Below, piece after piece: positions 21,335 to 30,368 of a stretch of DNA of 64,000 nucleotides. Source of the stretch: Rossellomorea pakistanensis (GTDB taxonomy: Bacteria > Bacillota > Bacilli > Bacillales > Bacillaceae_B); the NCBI RefSeq assembly GCF_016908495.1, contig NZ_JAFBDZ010000002.1, forward strand, positions 930,001 to 994,000, in the 5' to 3' direction. The notes beneath the pieces were generated by a model, which ran no database searches, was not told where the DNA came from, and worked only from the letters and a program-made list of their open reading frames with translations. A program made the position numbers and the translations under genes. Within the stretch, counting starts at the first letter, position 1; each line of letters begins with the position of its first letter.

Positions 21335-22285
21335 ATGTCGTTTGCATCTGAAACCAAAAAGGAACTAACTAACTTAGAAGTGAAAGAATGCTGTTCGAAA
21401 GCTGAATTATCCGCACTTATTCGGATGAATGGTTCACTTTCATTTTCTAATCGTACACTGATCGTCAATATTCAAACAGAGAATGCTGCCATCGCACGTA
21501 GAATCTATATTTTATTAAAAAAAGGGTACGACACCCCTGTCGAACTGCTAGTAAGAAAGAAGATGCGGTTGAAAAAGAATAATGTGTACATCGTACGATT
21601 AAATGAAAATTCAAAAGAAATATTAGAGGATCTTCAAATTCTAGGAGAAGGATTTACCTTTGTCCACGACATCTCTGAAAGCTTAGTGAAAAAGAAATGC
21701 TGTAAACGTTCTTATTTAAGAGGGGCATTCCTGGCAGGCGGATCTGTAAATAATCCTGAAACGTCTTCCTACCATCTCGAAATTTTTTCACTTTACGAAG
21801 AGCATAATCATGCATTATCGCAGTTAATGAATAGCTTCGGACTGAATAGTAAGATTTTAGAACGTAAAAAAGGATTTATTACCTATTTAAAAGAAGCAGA
21901 AAAAATAACGGAATTTCTAAATGTAGTAGGAGCTCATAATGCGTTATTACGATTTGAAGACGTACGAATTGTGAGAGATATGAGAAATTCCGTGAATCGG
22001 TTAGTAAATTGTGAAACAGCCAATCTAAATAAAACGATTGGGGCTGCCTTAAGACAAGTAGAAAATATCCGATATATAGAACAAACCGTTGGATTACAAG
22101 TACTTCCGGATAAACTAAGGGAAATTGCTGAATTAAGAGTAACCTATTCAGATGTTACACTCAAAGAATTAGGGGAAATGGTATCGGGAGGTTCGATCAG
22201 TAAGTCTGGTATTAACCACCGTCTCCGTAAAATCGATCAAATTGCAGAGAAATTGCGGGCTGGTGAAAATATAGGGGCAAAGTAA
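21335..22285 (+). CDS. whiA: DNA-binding protein WhiA
   Basis: A 316-residue WhiA. The N-terminal two thirds adopt a LAGLIDADG homing-endonuclease-like fold ([45 protein letters not shown]) without nuclease activity; the C-terminus is a helix-turn-helix ([27 protein letters not shown]). ATG 21335 follows TAGGAGGTGA. Associated with cell division and chromosome segregation in B. subtilis and sporulation in actinomycetes. Confidence 0.94.
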   Translation: MSFASETKKELTNLEVKECCSKAELSALIRMNGSLSFSNRTLIVNIQTENAAIARRIYILLKKGYDTPVELLVRKKMRLKKNNVYIVRLNENSKEILEDLQILGEGFTFVHDISESLVKKKCCKRSYLRGAFLAGGSVNNPETSSYHLEIFSLYEEHNHALSQLMNSFGLNSKILERKKGFITYLKEAEKITEFLNVVGAHNALLRFEDVRIVRDMRNSVNRLVNCETANLNKTIGAALRQVENIRYIEQTVGLQVLPDKLREIAELRVTYSDVTLKELGEMVSGGSISKSGINHRLRKIDQIAEKLRAGENIGAK

Positions 22286-22314
22286 CGCGAACATATTGGG
22301 GAGGAGAATGAAGA

Positions 22315-22572
22315 ATGGTTGAAAAACAAGTAGAAGTGAAATTGAAAACAGGCTTACAGGCAAGACCCGCTGCTCTTTTCGTACAGGAGGCGAACCGGTT
22401 TTCATCTGAAATCTTGTTAGAGAAATCCGGGAAGAAGGTCAATGCAAAAAGTATCATGGGATTAATGAGTTTAGCCATAAGTTCTGGGTCAACCATCACC
22501 CTTTTTGCCGACGGGAGTGATGAAGATGATGCCATTAGAGCATTAACGGAATTTATCCAAAAAGAAGATTAA
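22315..22572 (+). CDS. crh: HPr-like catabolite repression protein Crh
   Basis: An 85-residue HPr paralogue. The site that in HPr carries the PTS-phosphorylated His15 reads GLQARPA, with Gln15, so it cannot take part in sugar transport; Ser46 in KSIMGLMSL is kept as the HprK target. P-Ser-Crh acts as a corepressor of CcpA. Its kinase is encoded at 3967-4902. It is last in the rapZ cluster and is followed by a bidirectional terminator. Confidence 0.96.
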   Translation: MVEKQVEVKLKTGLQARPAALFVQEANRFSSEILLEKSGKKVNAKSIMGLMSLAISSGSTITLFADGSDEDDAIRALTEFIQKED

Positions 22573-22582
22573 AAGCAATAAG

Positions 22583-22616
22583 AAAGGAGGATGACACGAT
22601 CTAGTCATCCTCCTTT
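22583..22616. terminator. bidirectional terminator between crh and clpP
   Basis: AAAGGAGGATGAC and GTCATCCTCCTTT make a perfect 13-bp stem around an 8-base loop, between the convergent crh and clpP genes, with short T runs either way. Confidence 0.85.
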
Positions 22617-22626
22617 TCATAAGCTT

Positions 22627-23223
22627 TTATTTGTTGTTTGTTTCATGACGTGTAATAATGCGGTCAATTAAGCCATATTCTAATGCTTTTTCAGCAGTCA
22701 TGAAGTTATCACGATCTGTATCACGGGCAATTACATCAATTGGCTGACCTGTACGCTCTGAAAGAATAGTATTTAACTTTTCACGTAGAAAAAGAATGCG
22801 TTTCGCCGCAATTTCAATTTCTGTTGCTTGCCCTTGTGCTCCACCTAGTGGTTGGTGAATCATCACTTCACTGTTTGGAAGAGCTGAGCGTTTTCCTTCT
22901 GCACCGGCAGCCAATAAGAATGCTCCCATAGAAGCGGCCATTCCAATACAAATGGTATGTACATCAGGTTTAATGTACTGGATTGTATCGTAAATCGCCA
23001 TCCCTGCCGTAATGCTTCCACCAGGACTATTAATGTAGATCGAAATGTCCTTTTCAGGGTTGTCAGACTCAAGGAAAAGCAATTGTGATACAATTGAATT
23101 TGCTACATTGTCATCAATAGCACTACCAAGCATAATGACACGGTCTTTAAGAAGACGGGAGTAAATGTCATATGCACGCTCACCGCGGTTTGTTTGTTCA
23201 ATAACTGTCGGAATTAAGTTCAT
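22627..23223 (-). CDS. clpP: ATP-dependent Clp protease proteolytic subunit
   Basis: A 198-residue serine peptidase forming the two-ring tetradecamer served by ClpX, ClpC or ClpE. The catalytic Ser lies in GMAASMGAF (about 98), His in MIHQPLGG (about 123), and Asp in [13 protein letters not shown] (about 172). GGAGG precedes the start. The promoter upstream overlaps a CtsR box. Confidence 0.98.
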   Translation of the reverse strand: MNLIPTVIEQTNRGERAYDIYSRLLKDRVIMLGSAIDDNVANSIVSQLLFLESDNPEKDISIYINSPGGSITAGMAIYDTIQYIKPDVHTICIGMAASMGAFLLAAGAEGKRSALPNSEVMIHQPLGGAQGQATEIEIAAKRILFLREKLNTILSERTGQPIDVIARDTDRDNFMTAEKALEYGLIDRIITRHETNNK

Positions 23224-23267
23224 TCTTATTTCCTCCTCTTATCATATCAATTGAAGATTGTAATGTA

Positions 23268-23297
23268 ATCATACACTGTTGGTCAATAAAGGTCAAA
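23268..23297 (-). promoter_or_regulatory. clpP sigma-A promoter overlapped by CtsR operator
   Basis: On the minus strand TTGACC (plus 23291-23296) and TATGAT (plus 23268-23273) are 17 bases apart, a good sigma-A promoter. The plus strand from 23281 reads GGTCAATAAAGGTCAAA, the direct heptamer repeat bound by CtsR (GGTCAAA-NAN-GGTCAAA) with one mismatch. Repressor binding would cover the -35 and spacer. CtsR control of clpP is established in bacilli. Confidence 0.88.
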
Positions 23298-23384
23298 CGA
23301 ATTGCTGCCTATCTATGTACCTTTTTCTCAGGCATCCTCTCTCCATAATACCCATTTTTGCCCTTTTTAAACAGGTAAAAGCTA

Positions 23385-23413
23385 TTGCAATAACGATTTT
23401 TCTCCATTATAAT
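23385..23413 (+). promoter_or_regulatory. sigma-A promoter of tRNA-Arg
   Basis: TTGCAA at 23385-23390 and TATAAT at 23408-23413 are separated by 17 bases, 25 bases before the tRNA. A stable-RNA style promoter. Confidence 0.8.
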
Positions 23414-23438
23414 AGGTTATCGTACAGCAAAAAAACAT

Positions 23439-23510
23439 GCCCTCGTGGTGCAACGGATAGCACGTAAGATTCCGGTTCTTAAAATGGGGGTTCGATTCCC
23501 TCCGAGGGCG
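23439..23510 (+). tRNA. tRNA-Arg, anticodon CCG
   Basis: A complete 72-nt cloverleaf: acceptor GCCCTCG/CGAGGGC with discriminator G, D stem GTGC/GCAC, anticodon stem TAAGA/TCTTA with loop TTCCGGT (anticodon CCG, reading CGG), T stem GGGGG/CCCTC with one G-T. The 3' CCA is not encoded. Bases 23444-23512 recur exactly at 33184-33252, so this copy is the left end (attL) of an integrated island whose insertion kept the tRNA whole. Confidence 0.95.
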
Positions 23511-23535
23511 TAAGAAAACTCAATGATATCAAGGG

Positions 23536-23583
23536 AAGTCCCTATGTTTGTAGTCTTATACTGCACTCATGGGGACTTTTTTC
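23536..23583 (+). terminator. tRNA-Arg terminator supplied by the island
   Basis: AAGTCCC-TATG pairs with CAT-GGGGACTT across a long loop, followed by six T. It lies just after the tRNA on the island side. A different hairpin terminator stands behind the right repeat at 33.3 kb, so the island appears to have brought its own. Confidence 0.65.
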
Positions 23584-23621
23584 TTTGGGTGCTAATTAAT
23601 AGCACGAAAGGAATGGTAGTA

Positions 23622-24571
23622 ATGAAGCGAAGAAATATGGTAAGAAATATTGATATTATTGAAGACTTGCAAGGGGAAGAAACAAGATCATATGAACAAG
23701 CTTTTCATGATTTTTTGAAGCATTGTAAAATCAAAGGATTATCACATGACACCATCTTATTTTATGAGAAGGAACTTAAACAGATTAGCAAAGTATTTCT
23801 TCAACTGAATACTCCATTGGACAATGTAAAAATGATAAAGAAACACTATATTGAAAAGTTTATTGAAAATCAACTTGAGTTAAATCGTGCGATAAGCACA
23901 ATTAATTCAAGGTTAAGAGCTGGACGTATTTTCTTCAATTATTGTTTAGAAAAAGGATACTCCAAAAAGAATCCATTTGACGGGATAAAGCAATTGAGAG
24001 CAAGACGTGAGATAGGAGAAACCTTTTCAAAGGATCAATTGAACAGGCACACTCAAGACTCCCAATATTACAACATTTATTGGTCTAAGAGACCTTGCGA
24101 TAATGTTGACACTTGCACATACGGGAATAAGACTTAAGAGTTGACCTCTTTACACACACAAGACGTCTCCTTTGAGGGAAAGGGTGCCATAAATGTCCAA
24201 CGTGCAAAGAATCGTTACGCAAGGAGAATACCCCTTACAAAGCGTTTGAGAGCGGTCTAGAGTGCATACATTAAGGAAAGAGGGGTGTTAGATACGGACT
24301 TACTTTTTATTAATGTTGAGGACAAACCTATTTCACCAAGGACGATACAACAACATTAAAGCATTATGGGAAAGTATCGAAGGTAGACAAGGAAGTGAAC
24401 GTATCTCCCCATGCTTTTAGACGTACTTATTGTAGACTTAAGGTTGAAGCAGGTACGAATATATTTGTTCTCCAACGACTATCAGGCCATTCCTCCTTGG
24501 AAATCCTAAGAAGGTATGTCGAGATTTACGGTAGAAATTTAGAGGAAGCAATCGAAAAAGGATTTGAATGA
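23622..24571 (+). pseudogene. decayed tyrosine recombinase (phage-type integrase)
   Basis: Residues 1-140 in the first frame give the SAM-like N-terminal core-binding domain (YEQAFHDFLKHCKIKGLSHDTILFYEKEL...INSRLRAGRIFFNYCLEKGY). After a shift near 24.04 kb the catalytic domain continues in other frames (LAIMLTLAHTGIRLKEL, then HAFRRTYCRLKVEAGTNIFVLQRLSGHSSLEILRRYVEIYG), so HxxR, the second His and the Tyr are traceable. At least two shifts and two stop codons intervene. It would have integrated the island at tRNA-Arg. A 17-base palindrome (GTGCTA/TAGCAC, 23589-23605) precedes its start. Confidence 0.85.
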
Positions 24572-24681
24572 AATTGTTCTTGACCAATAGAGAAGACATG
24601 GAGGAACGAGAAGCAAATATGATTCTTCAAGAATTTGTAGAAACAATCATATACACCAAACGGACAATGAAATGGAATTGA
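24568..24681 (+). CDS. 37-aa ORF overlapping the integrase remnant
   Basis: An ATG overlaps the stop of the integrase remnant (ATGA) and opens a 37-residue ORF beginning MKLFLTNREDMEEREANMIL. Charged, probably helical, no recognisable family. The overlap suggests a former coupled gene. It may be real, a remnant of a longer gene, or chance. Confidence 0.3.
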   Translation: MKLFLTNREDMEEREANMILQEFVETIIYTKRTMKWN

Positions 24682-24729
24682 ACATTGTTATGGAGGACTT
24701 GAGTTGAATTGACTTGAGTCATTTTTTTA

Positions 24730-24757
24730 TTGACATAATACACTGAATTCTTACAAT
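24730..24757 (+). promoter_or_regulatory. promoter of the zinc-ribbon gene pair
   Basis: TTGACA at 24730-24735 and TACAAT at 24752-24757, spacing 16, about 40 bases before the ATG. A consensus -35 gives a strong, probably constitutive sigma-A promoter; TATATT a little downstream is an alternative -10. Confidence 0.65.
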
Positions 24758-24796
24758 TGTGTGTTATATTAGAAGAGAGATTGGGGGAGAAGAATT

Positions 24797-25231
24797 ATGG
24801 ATTTTAAAATTGATATTCCAACTGATAGCGAAGGTTTTTATTCCCTTGAATGTCCTTATTGCAATGAACGATTTAAAGCCAATGCAGACGATTATGAAGG
24901 AGAAGACACATTAGAATTGTTTTGTCCTTCTTGTGGATTGGTTGGAGAAAGGTCAAGTTTTATTCCAAAAGACGTTATTGAGCATGCTGAAACTCTTGCA
25001 GCAAATTTCATGCAACAAGAAATCTTTAATTCTTTTAAGAAGACAAGTCGTAAGATGAAAGGGTCTGGAATTTCATTTGATATGAAAAGACCTAAAGCAG
25101 AAGAACCAAAGTTATTAACGGAAGATGAAGATTTAGTACAAATTGAGTTACACTGTTGCGATAAAATAATTAAAGTAAACATTGATCAGATGATATCAAA
25201 TGTATATTGTCCATTTTGTGGGGTGAATTAA
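24797..25231 (+). CDS. zinc-ribbon protein of unknown function
   Basis: A 144-residue protein with three cysteine clusters: CPYC (19/22), CPSC (43/46), then HCC near 131 with CPFC (139/142), flanking a charged helical middle that includes QEIFNSFKKTSRKMKG. The first two pairs form a classic zinc ribbon and the last a second metal site. No signal or membrane segment. GGGGGAG precedes the ATG. The following gene starts on the very next base, so the two are one unit. I do not recognise a named family. Confidence 0.7.
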   Translation: MDFKIDIPTDSEGFYSLECPYCNERFKANADDYEGEDTLELFCPSCGLVGERSSFIPKDVIEHAETLAANFMQQEIFNSFKKTSRKMKGSGISFDMKRPKAEEPKLLTEDEDLVQIELHCCDKIIKVNIDQMISNVYCPFCGVN

Positions 25232-26050
25232 ATGAGTCAAGAAGTACAACTTGATGAAAAAGAATACAAAAAGTTATCACTACATTTTAGAAAGGTTGCA
25301 AGTAGATTTTTAACAACAGATTTCCGAGAAGCAGATGACAACTTAGCAAGATTTTTGGCTTTCATTGATGACAATCCAATTATTAAAGACTTCATCAACA
25401 AAAATAATATTGTAAAGTACGATATGGAAGAAATTATTAACAGTCGGAATTACGGAGAAAAGTTCAAGTTACCAGTAAAAGATTCTGAGGAAATTGGATT
25501 CATTTATCAATTGTTGTCTCATGTAAATGAAACTGATCGCAGTATCTTTAACGTATCAATTGGATACAACATTGGGAGGAAATATCAAGAAGCAAGTGAT
25601 AGGTTTAATCAGTTAGTTGTTAAACCTCTTGTGGATCACATTGTATCTTATTTGGGGGAGATGGCAATTGATATGGAATTGGATAAGAAGTCAACGACTC
25701 AATTCAACATTGGAGACTTTAGAGGACAACTAAACCATGCGGAAGGACATGCTTCAATTAGTGCAAATCAAACTTACAATGAGACTAATGTGGAAGAATT
25801 GAAGGACATTGCACAAAAGTTTGCACAAGCATTGATTGATGATAAGTCTATTCCAGATGATGATAAAAAAGATACAATTGAATTGGTAGAAGCTGCAGTT
25901 CAAGAGGTTGAGAGTGAGAAGCCCAAAAAAGTTATTGTAAGAACGGCAATGGATCAAGTAAGAACCGTAAATGACGTTGCAGGGGCTGGAGCCAACGTAA
26001 TTACTTTGGGAACTCAATTACTTCAAATGTTTCAGGGAATCATTGGGTAA
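25232..26050 (+). CDS. 272-aa protein with beta-linker and C-terminal hydrophobic helix
   Basis: No family recognised. Residues 1-150 look alpha-helical and soluble (LSLHFRKVASRFLTTDFREADDNLARFLAFID). Residues 158-178 are a Gly/Asn-rich turn-prone linker (FNIGDFRGQLNHAEGHAS). Residues 185-240 are a charged helical segment, and residues 247-272 a glycine-rich hydrophobic helix (VAGAGANVITLGTQLLQMFQGIIG). Such linker plus helical plus hydrophobic tails recur in bacterial conflict proteins, which is an inference from layout only. It abuts the zinc-ribbon gene with no gap, inside the island. Confidence 0.65.
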   Translation: MSQEVQLDEKEYKKLSLHFRKVASRFLTTDFREADDNLARFLAFIDDNPIIKDFINKNNIVKYDMEEIINSRNYGEKFKLPVKDSEEIGFIYQLLSHVNETDRSIFNVSIGYNIGRKYQEASDRFNQLVVKPLVDHIVSYLGEMAIDMELDKKSTTQFNIGDFRGQLNHAEGHASISANQTYNETNVEELKDIAQKFAQALIDDKSIPDDDKKDTIELVEAAVQEVESEKPKKVIVRTAMDQVRTVNDVAGAGANVITLGTQLLQMFQGIIG

Positions 26051-26076
26051 AGCTGGGACAAAACCAGTGAATAAAT

Positions 26077-26123
26077 GAAAAGAGTCCGTGAGAAGGTGCA
26101 ATTTTCTCACGGACTCTTTTTAT
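26077..26123. terminator. hairpin terminator at the left end of the IS
   Basis: AAAAGAGTCCGTGAGAA and TTCTCACGGACTCTTTTT form a long perfect stem just inside the left end. It would end transcription from the upstream gene pair and protect the transposase gene. Confidence 0.8.
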
Positions 26124-26207
26124 AATGAAGTGAAATTTTTGTACAAATAAAAGGACAACCTCTGATAAAATTAGAGTTACCACACAATAACCATCGGAGG
26201 TGTCCTT

Positions 26208-27787
26208 ATGTTTAAAAATTATAACATGAATCAGATTATTTTGCCCCTGGATTTATCGATTACTCTTCAAGAAAATGATATTGCCTTTACAGTTCATGAC
26301 CTCGTTGAACAAATTCCTCAAGAAGCTTTCGCTTCATTTATTAAGGGAACGGGCTGTCCTGCCTACCATCCACGCATAATGATGAAGATTATTCTTTGTG
26401 CATATACACAATCGGTTTTCTCTGGCAGAAAAATTGAAGCACTGTTAAAAGATAGCGTGCGTATGATGTGGCTAGCTCAGAATCATCGACCAACCTACCG
26501 TACCATTAATCGATTCCGCGTCCACCCTGATGCAAAGGTACTTTTGCGTGAATGCTTCGTTCAGTTTCGTTGTCATTTGATAGAGAAACAACAAATTGAT
26601 GATGAGGCCATTTTTATCGATGGCACGCAAATCGAAGCAAATGCCAATAAATTCACGTTTGTATGGCGTAAGCCTGTCGAAAAATACAGTCAGGCGCTAA
26701 TTGAAAAATCGAATCTGATTTATGATGACTTAGTTCAACAGTCGATTCTTCCGGCTATTGAAAAGGAAAGTCCGGAAGAACTCTCTGCAGCAGAGGTTTC
26801 AGCAGTCACTGAAAAACTGGGTGAAGTCGTAGAGGAGCTGACTCAGAAAATCGAATCGAGTGATGATGTAGCAGAACGAAAGAAACTTCGTTCTGAACGG
26901 AAACAGCCTAAACAATGGTATAAACAATTTCAGGATTTCTTATTACGTAAACTTAAATACCAACAGGACATGGACATATTTGGTGACCGGAATAGTTATT
27001 CAAAAACAGATCCTGATGCCACTTTCATGAGGATGAAAGATGACTACATGAAAAACGGACAATTAAAAGCCGGGTACAACGTGCAAATTGCGATCGAAGG
27101 TCAATATACACTGGCTTATGATATATTTCCGAACCCAACAGATACTCGTACGTTCATTCCATTTCTAGATCAAATTGAACAACACTTCTTTCAATTGCCA
27201 GCCTATATTGTCGCAGACGCTGGATATTTGAAGTGAAGAAAACTATCAGGATGTGATTGTAAACCCCGAGTCTACACCTCTTATCACTTATAACATGCAT
27301 CGAAAAGAACAAACGAAAAAGTATAAAAAAGATGAATTCAATATCGCGAACTGGCAATATGACGCGTTGAGTAATGCGTATACTTGCCCAAACGGGCAGC
27401 GATTAACATTTCGTCAGTTTCCCATAAGACGGATCGGTGTGGCTACACAAGAGAGTATAAGGTATACGAATGTGAGAGTTGTGATGGGTGTCCTCTTCGT
27501 GCGAATTGTACGAAAGCGAAAGAAGGAAATAATCGAAAGATCTTACATAATGAAAATTGGGAACAACAAAAAATGTTGATTCGAACACTGCTTTCAGAAG
27601 CAAAAACAGGTGAAATCTACGCAAGAAGAAAAATTGACGTAGAACCAGTTTTTGGATTTCTGAAGGCTAATTTAGGTTTCACACGATTTTCCGTGAGAGA
27701 AAAGAACGTGTGAAAAATGAAATGGGCTTTGCGCTAATGGCAGTGAACTTGAGAAAGTTGGCTGCCGCAAGTGTAAAAATAGATTAA
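26208..27787 (+). pseudogene. IS1182-family transposase, frameshifted
   Basis: The first 342 residues are intact ([61 protein letters not shown]) and carry the first catalytic Asp in FIDGTQ. A shift at about 27228 turns DAGYGSEEN into a stop; the protein resumes in a second frame (NPESTPLITYNMHRKEQTKKYKK), shifts again near 27420 (CGYTREYKVYECESCDGCPLRANC) and a third time near 27700 before VKNEMGFALMAVNLRKLAA. Three lesions make it non-functional. Confidence 0.9.
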
Positions 27788-27894
27788 GTCACATCGAATA
27801 ATAATGAAAAAAAGTCCCTGACCATCTTTTTTGATGATCAGAGACTCTTATTTTTGTTTTCGGCTAGTTTTTGTCCCAGCCTCTTTTAGATTAT

Positions 27895-28680
27895 TTAAAA
27901 TGGATTATCCGATTCTTTTTTTTCCGTAATATCATATATAGCTTTAACTATAGTTTCCCTTCCATCTTTATTCTCAGTTATTTGAATGTTATATGTTTGA
28001 ACGCTGAATATATAATTTTGATTATATTTTTTACCAGCAATATCTTCATATATAATCCTAATTTCTAGGTGCGGTAAATTTTCATGGCTAGTTGCATCAG
28101 GCTTATTAAAATAAAAATTAAACAATACCATAAAAAATGGAGGCAAAGTTACCTTGTAATCATTACCTTTCTCAACAGCAATAAATTTTGTTTCCTCACT
28201 TACATTCTTGTTATATATCTCAATTCCATTAGAATCAACTTTAATTTGAGATTCAATTTTTATTTTTTCATCTTCTAGTTCGCTTAATATTAAATACAAG
28301 TAAGGGTCGGGGTTTTTTGTAGTTCCCAAAGACCCAATAAGATTTTGTTGATTTTTAAGTTCTATGTTGATGACTACATTTTTAGCAATTCCATTGGAAA
28401 TATTAGCTAATTCCAAATAGGTTACGTCTTTAATTGAATTTTCTTCAAGGTCATATGTCATTGTATCCCAATTTAACCAATGTGGTACTTCCTCATCTTT
28501 ATATGTGAGATTGACTTCCTTGCTTCTTATTATTAAAAAAGGTTTTAAAGCCCGTCTATTATTCTCTGAAACTTCATTAAAATTGCTTCTTGCCGTTACG
28601 GCGTTTATTATTGCTGATATAGATGCTCCAACAGCTGCCATCATAGCAAATAATGAAACCATAAATTGTGCTGTATTCAA
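27895..28680 (-). CDS. membrane-anchored protein of unknown function
   Basis: A 261-residue protein with one N-terminal membrane helix (QFMVSLFAMMAAVGASISAIINAV, residues 5-28) and a large, mostly beta, polar domain (RRALKPFLIIRSKEVNLTY ... YLELANISNGIAKNVVINIEL ... LEIRIIYEDIAGKKYNQNYIFSVQTYNI). This layout is common among orphan island proteins in Firmicutes. The start is TTG at 28680 with AAAGGAG upstream; ATG at about 28662 is an alternative. It is oriented against its neighbours. No function can be assigned. Confidence 0.65.
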   Translation of the reverse strand: MNTAQFMVSLFAMMAAVGASISAIINAVTARSNFNEVSENNRRALKPFLIIRSKEVNLTYKDEEVPHWLNWDTMTYDLEENSIKDVTYLELANISNGIAKNVVINIELKNQQNLIGSLGTTKNPDPYLYLILSELEDEKIKIESQIKVDSNGIEIYNKNVSEETKFIAVEKGNDYKVTLPPFFMVLFNFYFNKPDATSHENLPHLEIRIIYEDIAGKKYNQNYIFSVQTYNIQITENKDGRETIVKAIYDITEKKESDNPF

Positions 28681-28823
28681 CTTTAGAATTCTCCTTTTGG
28701 AAATAATATCTATTTTAACTCATTGTGCAGTTACAGTAAATGACATATTTCTCTTTATTGAAGGTTTATTATTTTTGTTGTCGAATATTGAATTTAAAAA
28801 AATTGAGAGGAGAGATAATTAAA

Positions 28824-29151
28824 ATGATTAAATTTGACATTGTTGTTGTACCACCAGGTGGAGGAGAAGTCGAGTTTTCAGCATCGACAAAAGGACCTCG
28901 TATACCACAAGTTGGCGAATATGTTTAACTTCGTGAAGAAGATGGCGTATCATTTTTCTTGGTCAGAAACATCATTTCAATTTTTCAAGACAATGATGAT
29001 ACGCCAAACAAGGATTTCAACGATTGCTGGAATATCAGTGGAAGTTGAACTGGTGGATTATGAAATGCAATCAGAAACACAATCACGAATGATTGAGCGT
29101 TTCAAAAGTAAAGGATTGGATATTAAAGAGTGGATTCCATCTGGATATTAA
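28824..29151 (+). pseudogene. broken small protein gene (MIKFDIVVVPPGGGE type)
   Basis: The frame from ATG 28824 reads MIKFDIVVVPPGGGEVEFS ... PRIPQVGEYV, then meets TAA at 28926; translation past it gives LREEDGVSFFLVRNIISIFQDND, and after a shift near 29035 continues VEVELVDYEMQSETQSRMIERFKSKGLDIKEWIPSGY to 29151. Together they make one plausible protein of about 108 residues, of a type often seen in Bacillus islands, broken by a stop and a shift. GAGAGGAG precedes the ATG. Confidence 0.6.
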
Positions 29152-29227
29152 ATATAAACTTCACTAGCCGTCAGTGCTTCCACACTAGCGGTATTTTTCA
29201 CATAGAAGCTAAGGAGGATTGAAATAG

Positions 29228-29629
29228 TGAGCATTAATGATGTTATGTGAATCTAAATATTCAATTTGGCGATATTCAAAGAATACATCATGCCATTGCA
29301 GATAGTATGGCCGAAGAAAAAAGAAAGGCGGCTGCAAATTGACTCAGCTGAATATCTCAGAGAAATATCCGAAAATACTAAAGGCTTAAATGATTTAGTC
29401 TAGCTCGTCCGCAAAGAATAACGAAGTAAATGAGAAAATATTTGAATTGATTCAAGAAATGTTTACAGTGATTAAATCTGAAACTCCCGAAGAAGCTGAT
29501 GGTATTTTGAGAAAGGTTATGAACAAAGCGAATCTAGCCAATGAAGATTGGGGAACCATACAAACCATCATCAGTTACGGGAAATTGTTGGGGAAATTGA
29601 CTTTTCCAGAAGCAGTCATTTTCAATTAA
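29228..29629 (+). pseudogene. remnant of a small helical protein
   Basis: Starting at a GTG after AGGAGG, the reading is cut several times. The last open part from 29447 (LIQEMFTVIKSETPEEADGILRKVMNKANLANEDWGTIQTIISYGKLL) is coherent and helical. Upstream pieces (DSAEYLREISENTKGLNDLV) are separated by stops. It looks like one short helical gene decayed by several lesions. No family recognised. Confidence 0.5.
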
Positions 29630-29654
29630 GCGCCTTTCGTGGTGCTTTTTGTTT
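29629..29654 (+). terminator. short hairpin terminator
   Basis: AAGCGCC pairs with GGTGCTT around TTTCGT, followed by TTTGTTTTT, directly after the remnant gene. Confidence 0.6.
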
Positions 29655-29780
29655 TTCCTTCATTATATAAAATTTTAAGGTTCAGAATCAAAACAGACAC
29701 TCTCTTTGATGTAGTAAGTTTCTGAAAACGTTGAGTGACTTCAAATGAAAGAGACCACAAAAACTTACGCCAATTAAAGG

Positions 29781-30368
29781 TTGGTACTTTTAAAATGCGA
29801 TAAATTGCATCTTTCCTTGGAAGATCAACGGCTAATTCTACATAAAATAGGGAAAGAGAAAGAAATTAACCCTAAATACATTGTTAAGGACTTAGATAAA
29901 CATTTTGATGAAAAAGTCAGCGAATATAAAGTTTCTATAAATCAGATAGAATTTGAAGATAAATACAAAGTATATGTTGAAGTAATTGAAAATGAAGTAT
30001 CAATCTCAGGTCGATTTAATCTTGAACTAGTGGTTAATGGAAAATTCAAAAAGGGAGAAGAAACGATAATAAAATCAGTATTTATTATTATTGAAGGTGA
30101 TTGTAATCTTAAATTACAAGTAAAGGAAGACTTTAGAGACTATACAATAATTCATGATGAAATTAACTCAATAAATGAAGGTACTTTAGCAGAGATTAGT
30201 GATGATATTGATATTTACGATATCTATGATGCAAAAAAGATTGTTGAAAGGGCCATAGCCTAGGATAATCTGGATAGTGTTAGTGATTATCACAATAAAC
30301 TATATGAAGTTTTTTGGGATGTAGATATTCTTACATTGGATGAAATTGCTACCGATTTAGAAGGTTAG
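29781..30368 (+). pseudogene. hypothetical gene with an internal amber stop
   Basis: The first 160 codons read a coherent acidic protein (LEDQRLILHKIGKEKEINPKYIVKDLDKHFDEKVSEYKVSINQIEFEDKYKVYVEV). A TAG at 30261 interrupts it, but the same frame continues open for 34 further codons (DNLDSVSDYHNKLYEVFWDVDILTLDEIATDLEG) to TAG at 30368, arguing for one protein of about 195 residues with a nonsense mutation. Start codon uncertain (TTG 29781 or 29805). A hairpin with CACCT/AGGTG and a T-rich tail (about 30395-30422) follows. No family recognised. Confidence 0.5.

Larger units (their letters stand above)
26052..27880 (+). mobile_element. IS1182-like insertion sequence, inactive
   Basis: Ends are GCTGGGACAAAACCAG on the left and, inverted on the right, GCTGGGACAAAAACTAG, as in many IS1182-type elements of bacilli. 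Length is about 1.83 kb with a single transposase gene, broken by frameshifts. Inward hairpins (AAGAGTCCGTGAGAA with its complement at 26.08-26.12 kb, and GTCCCTGACCATC with GATGATCAGAGAC at 27.81-27.85 kb) insulate the element. I see no clear target duplication. Confidence 0.85.

Noticed and set aside
28084-28822. Plus-strand ORFs opposite the 261-aa membrane protein
   Set aside because: They are shadows of the minus-strand gene, which has a ribosome site, a membrane helix and a sensible composition.
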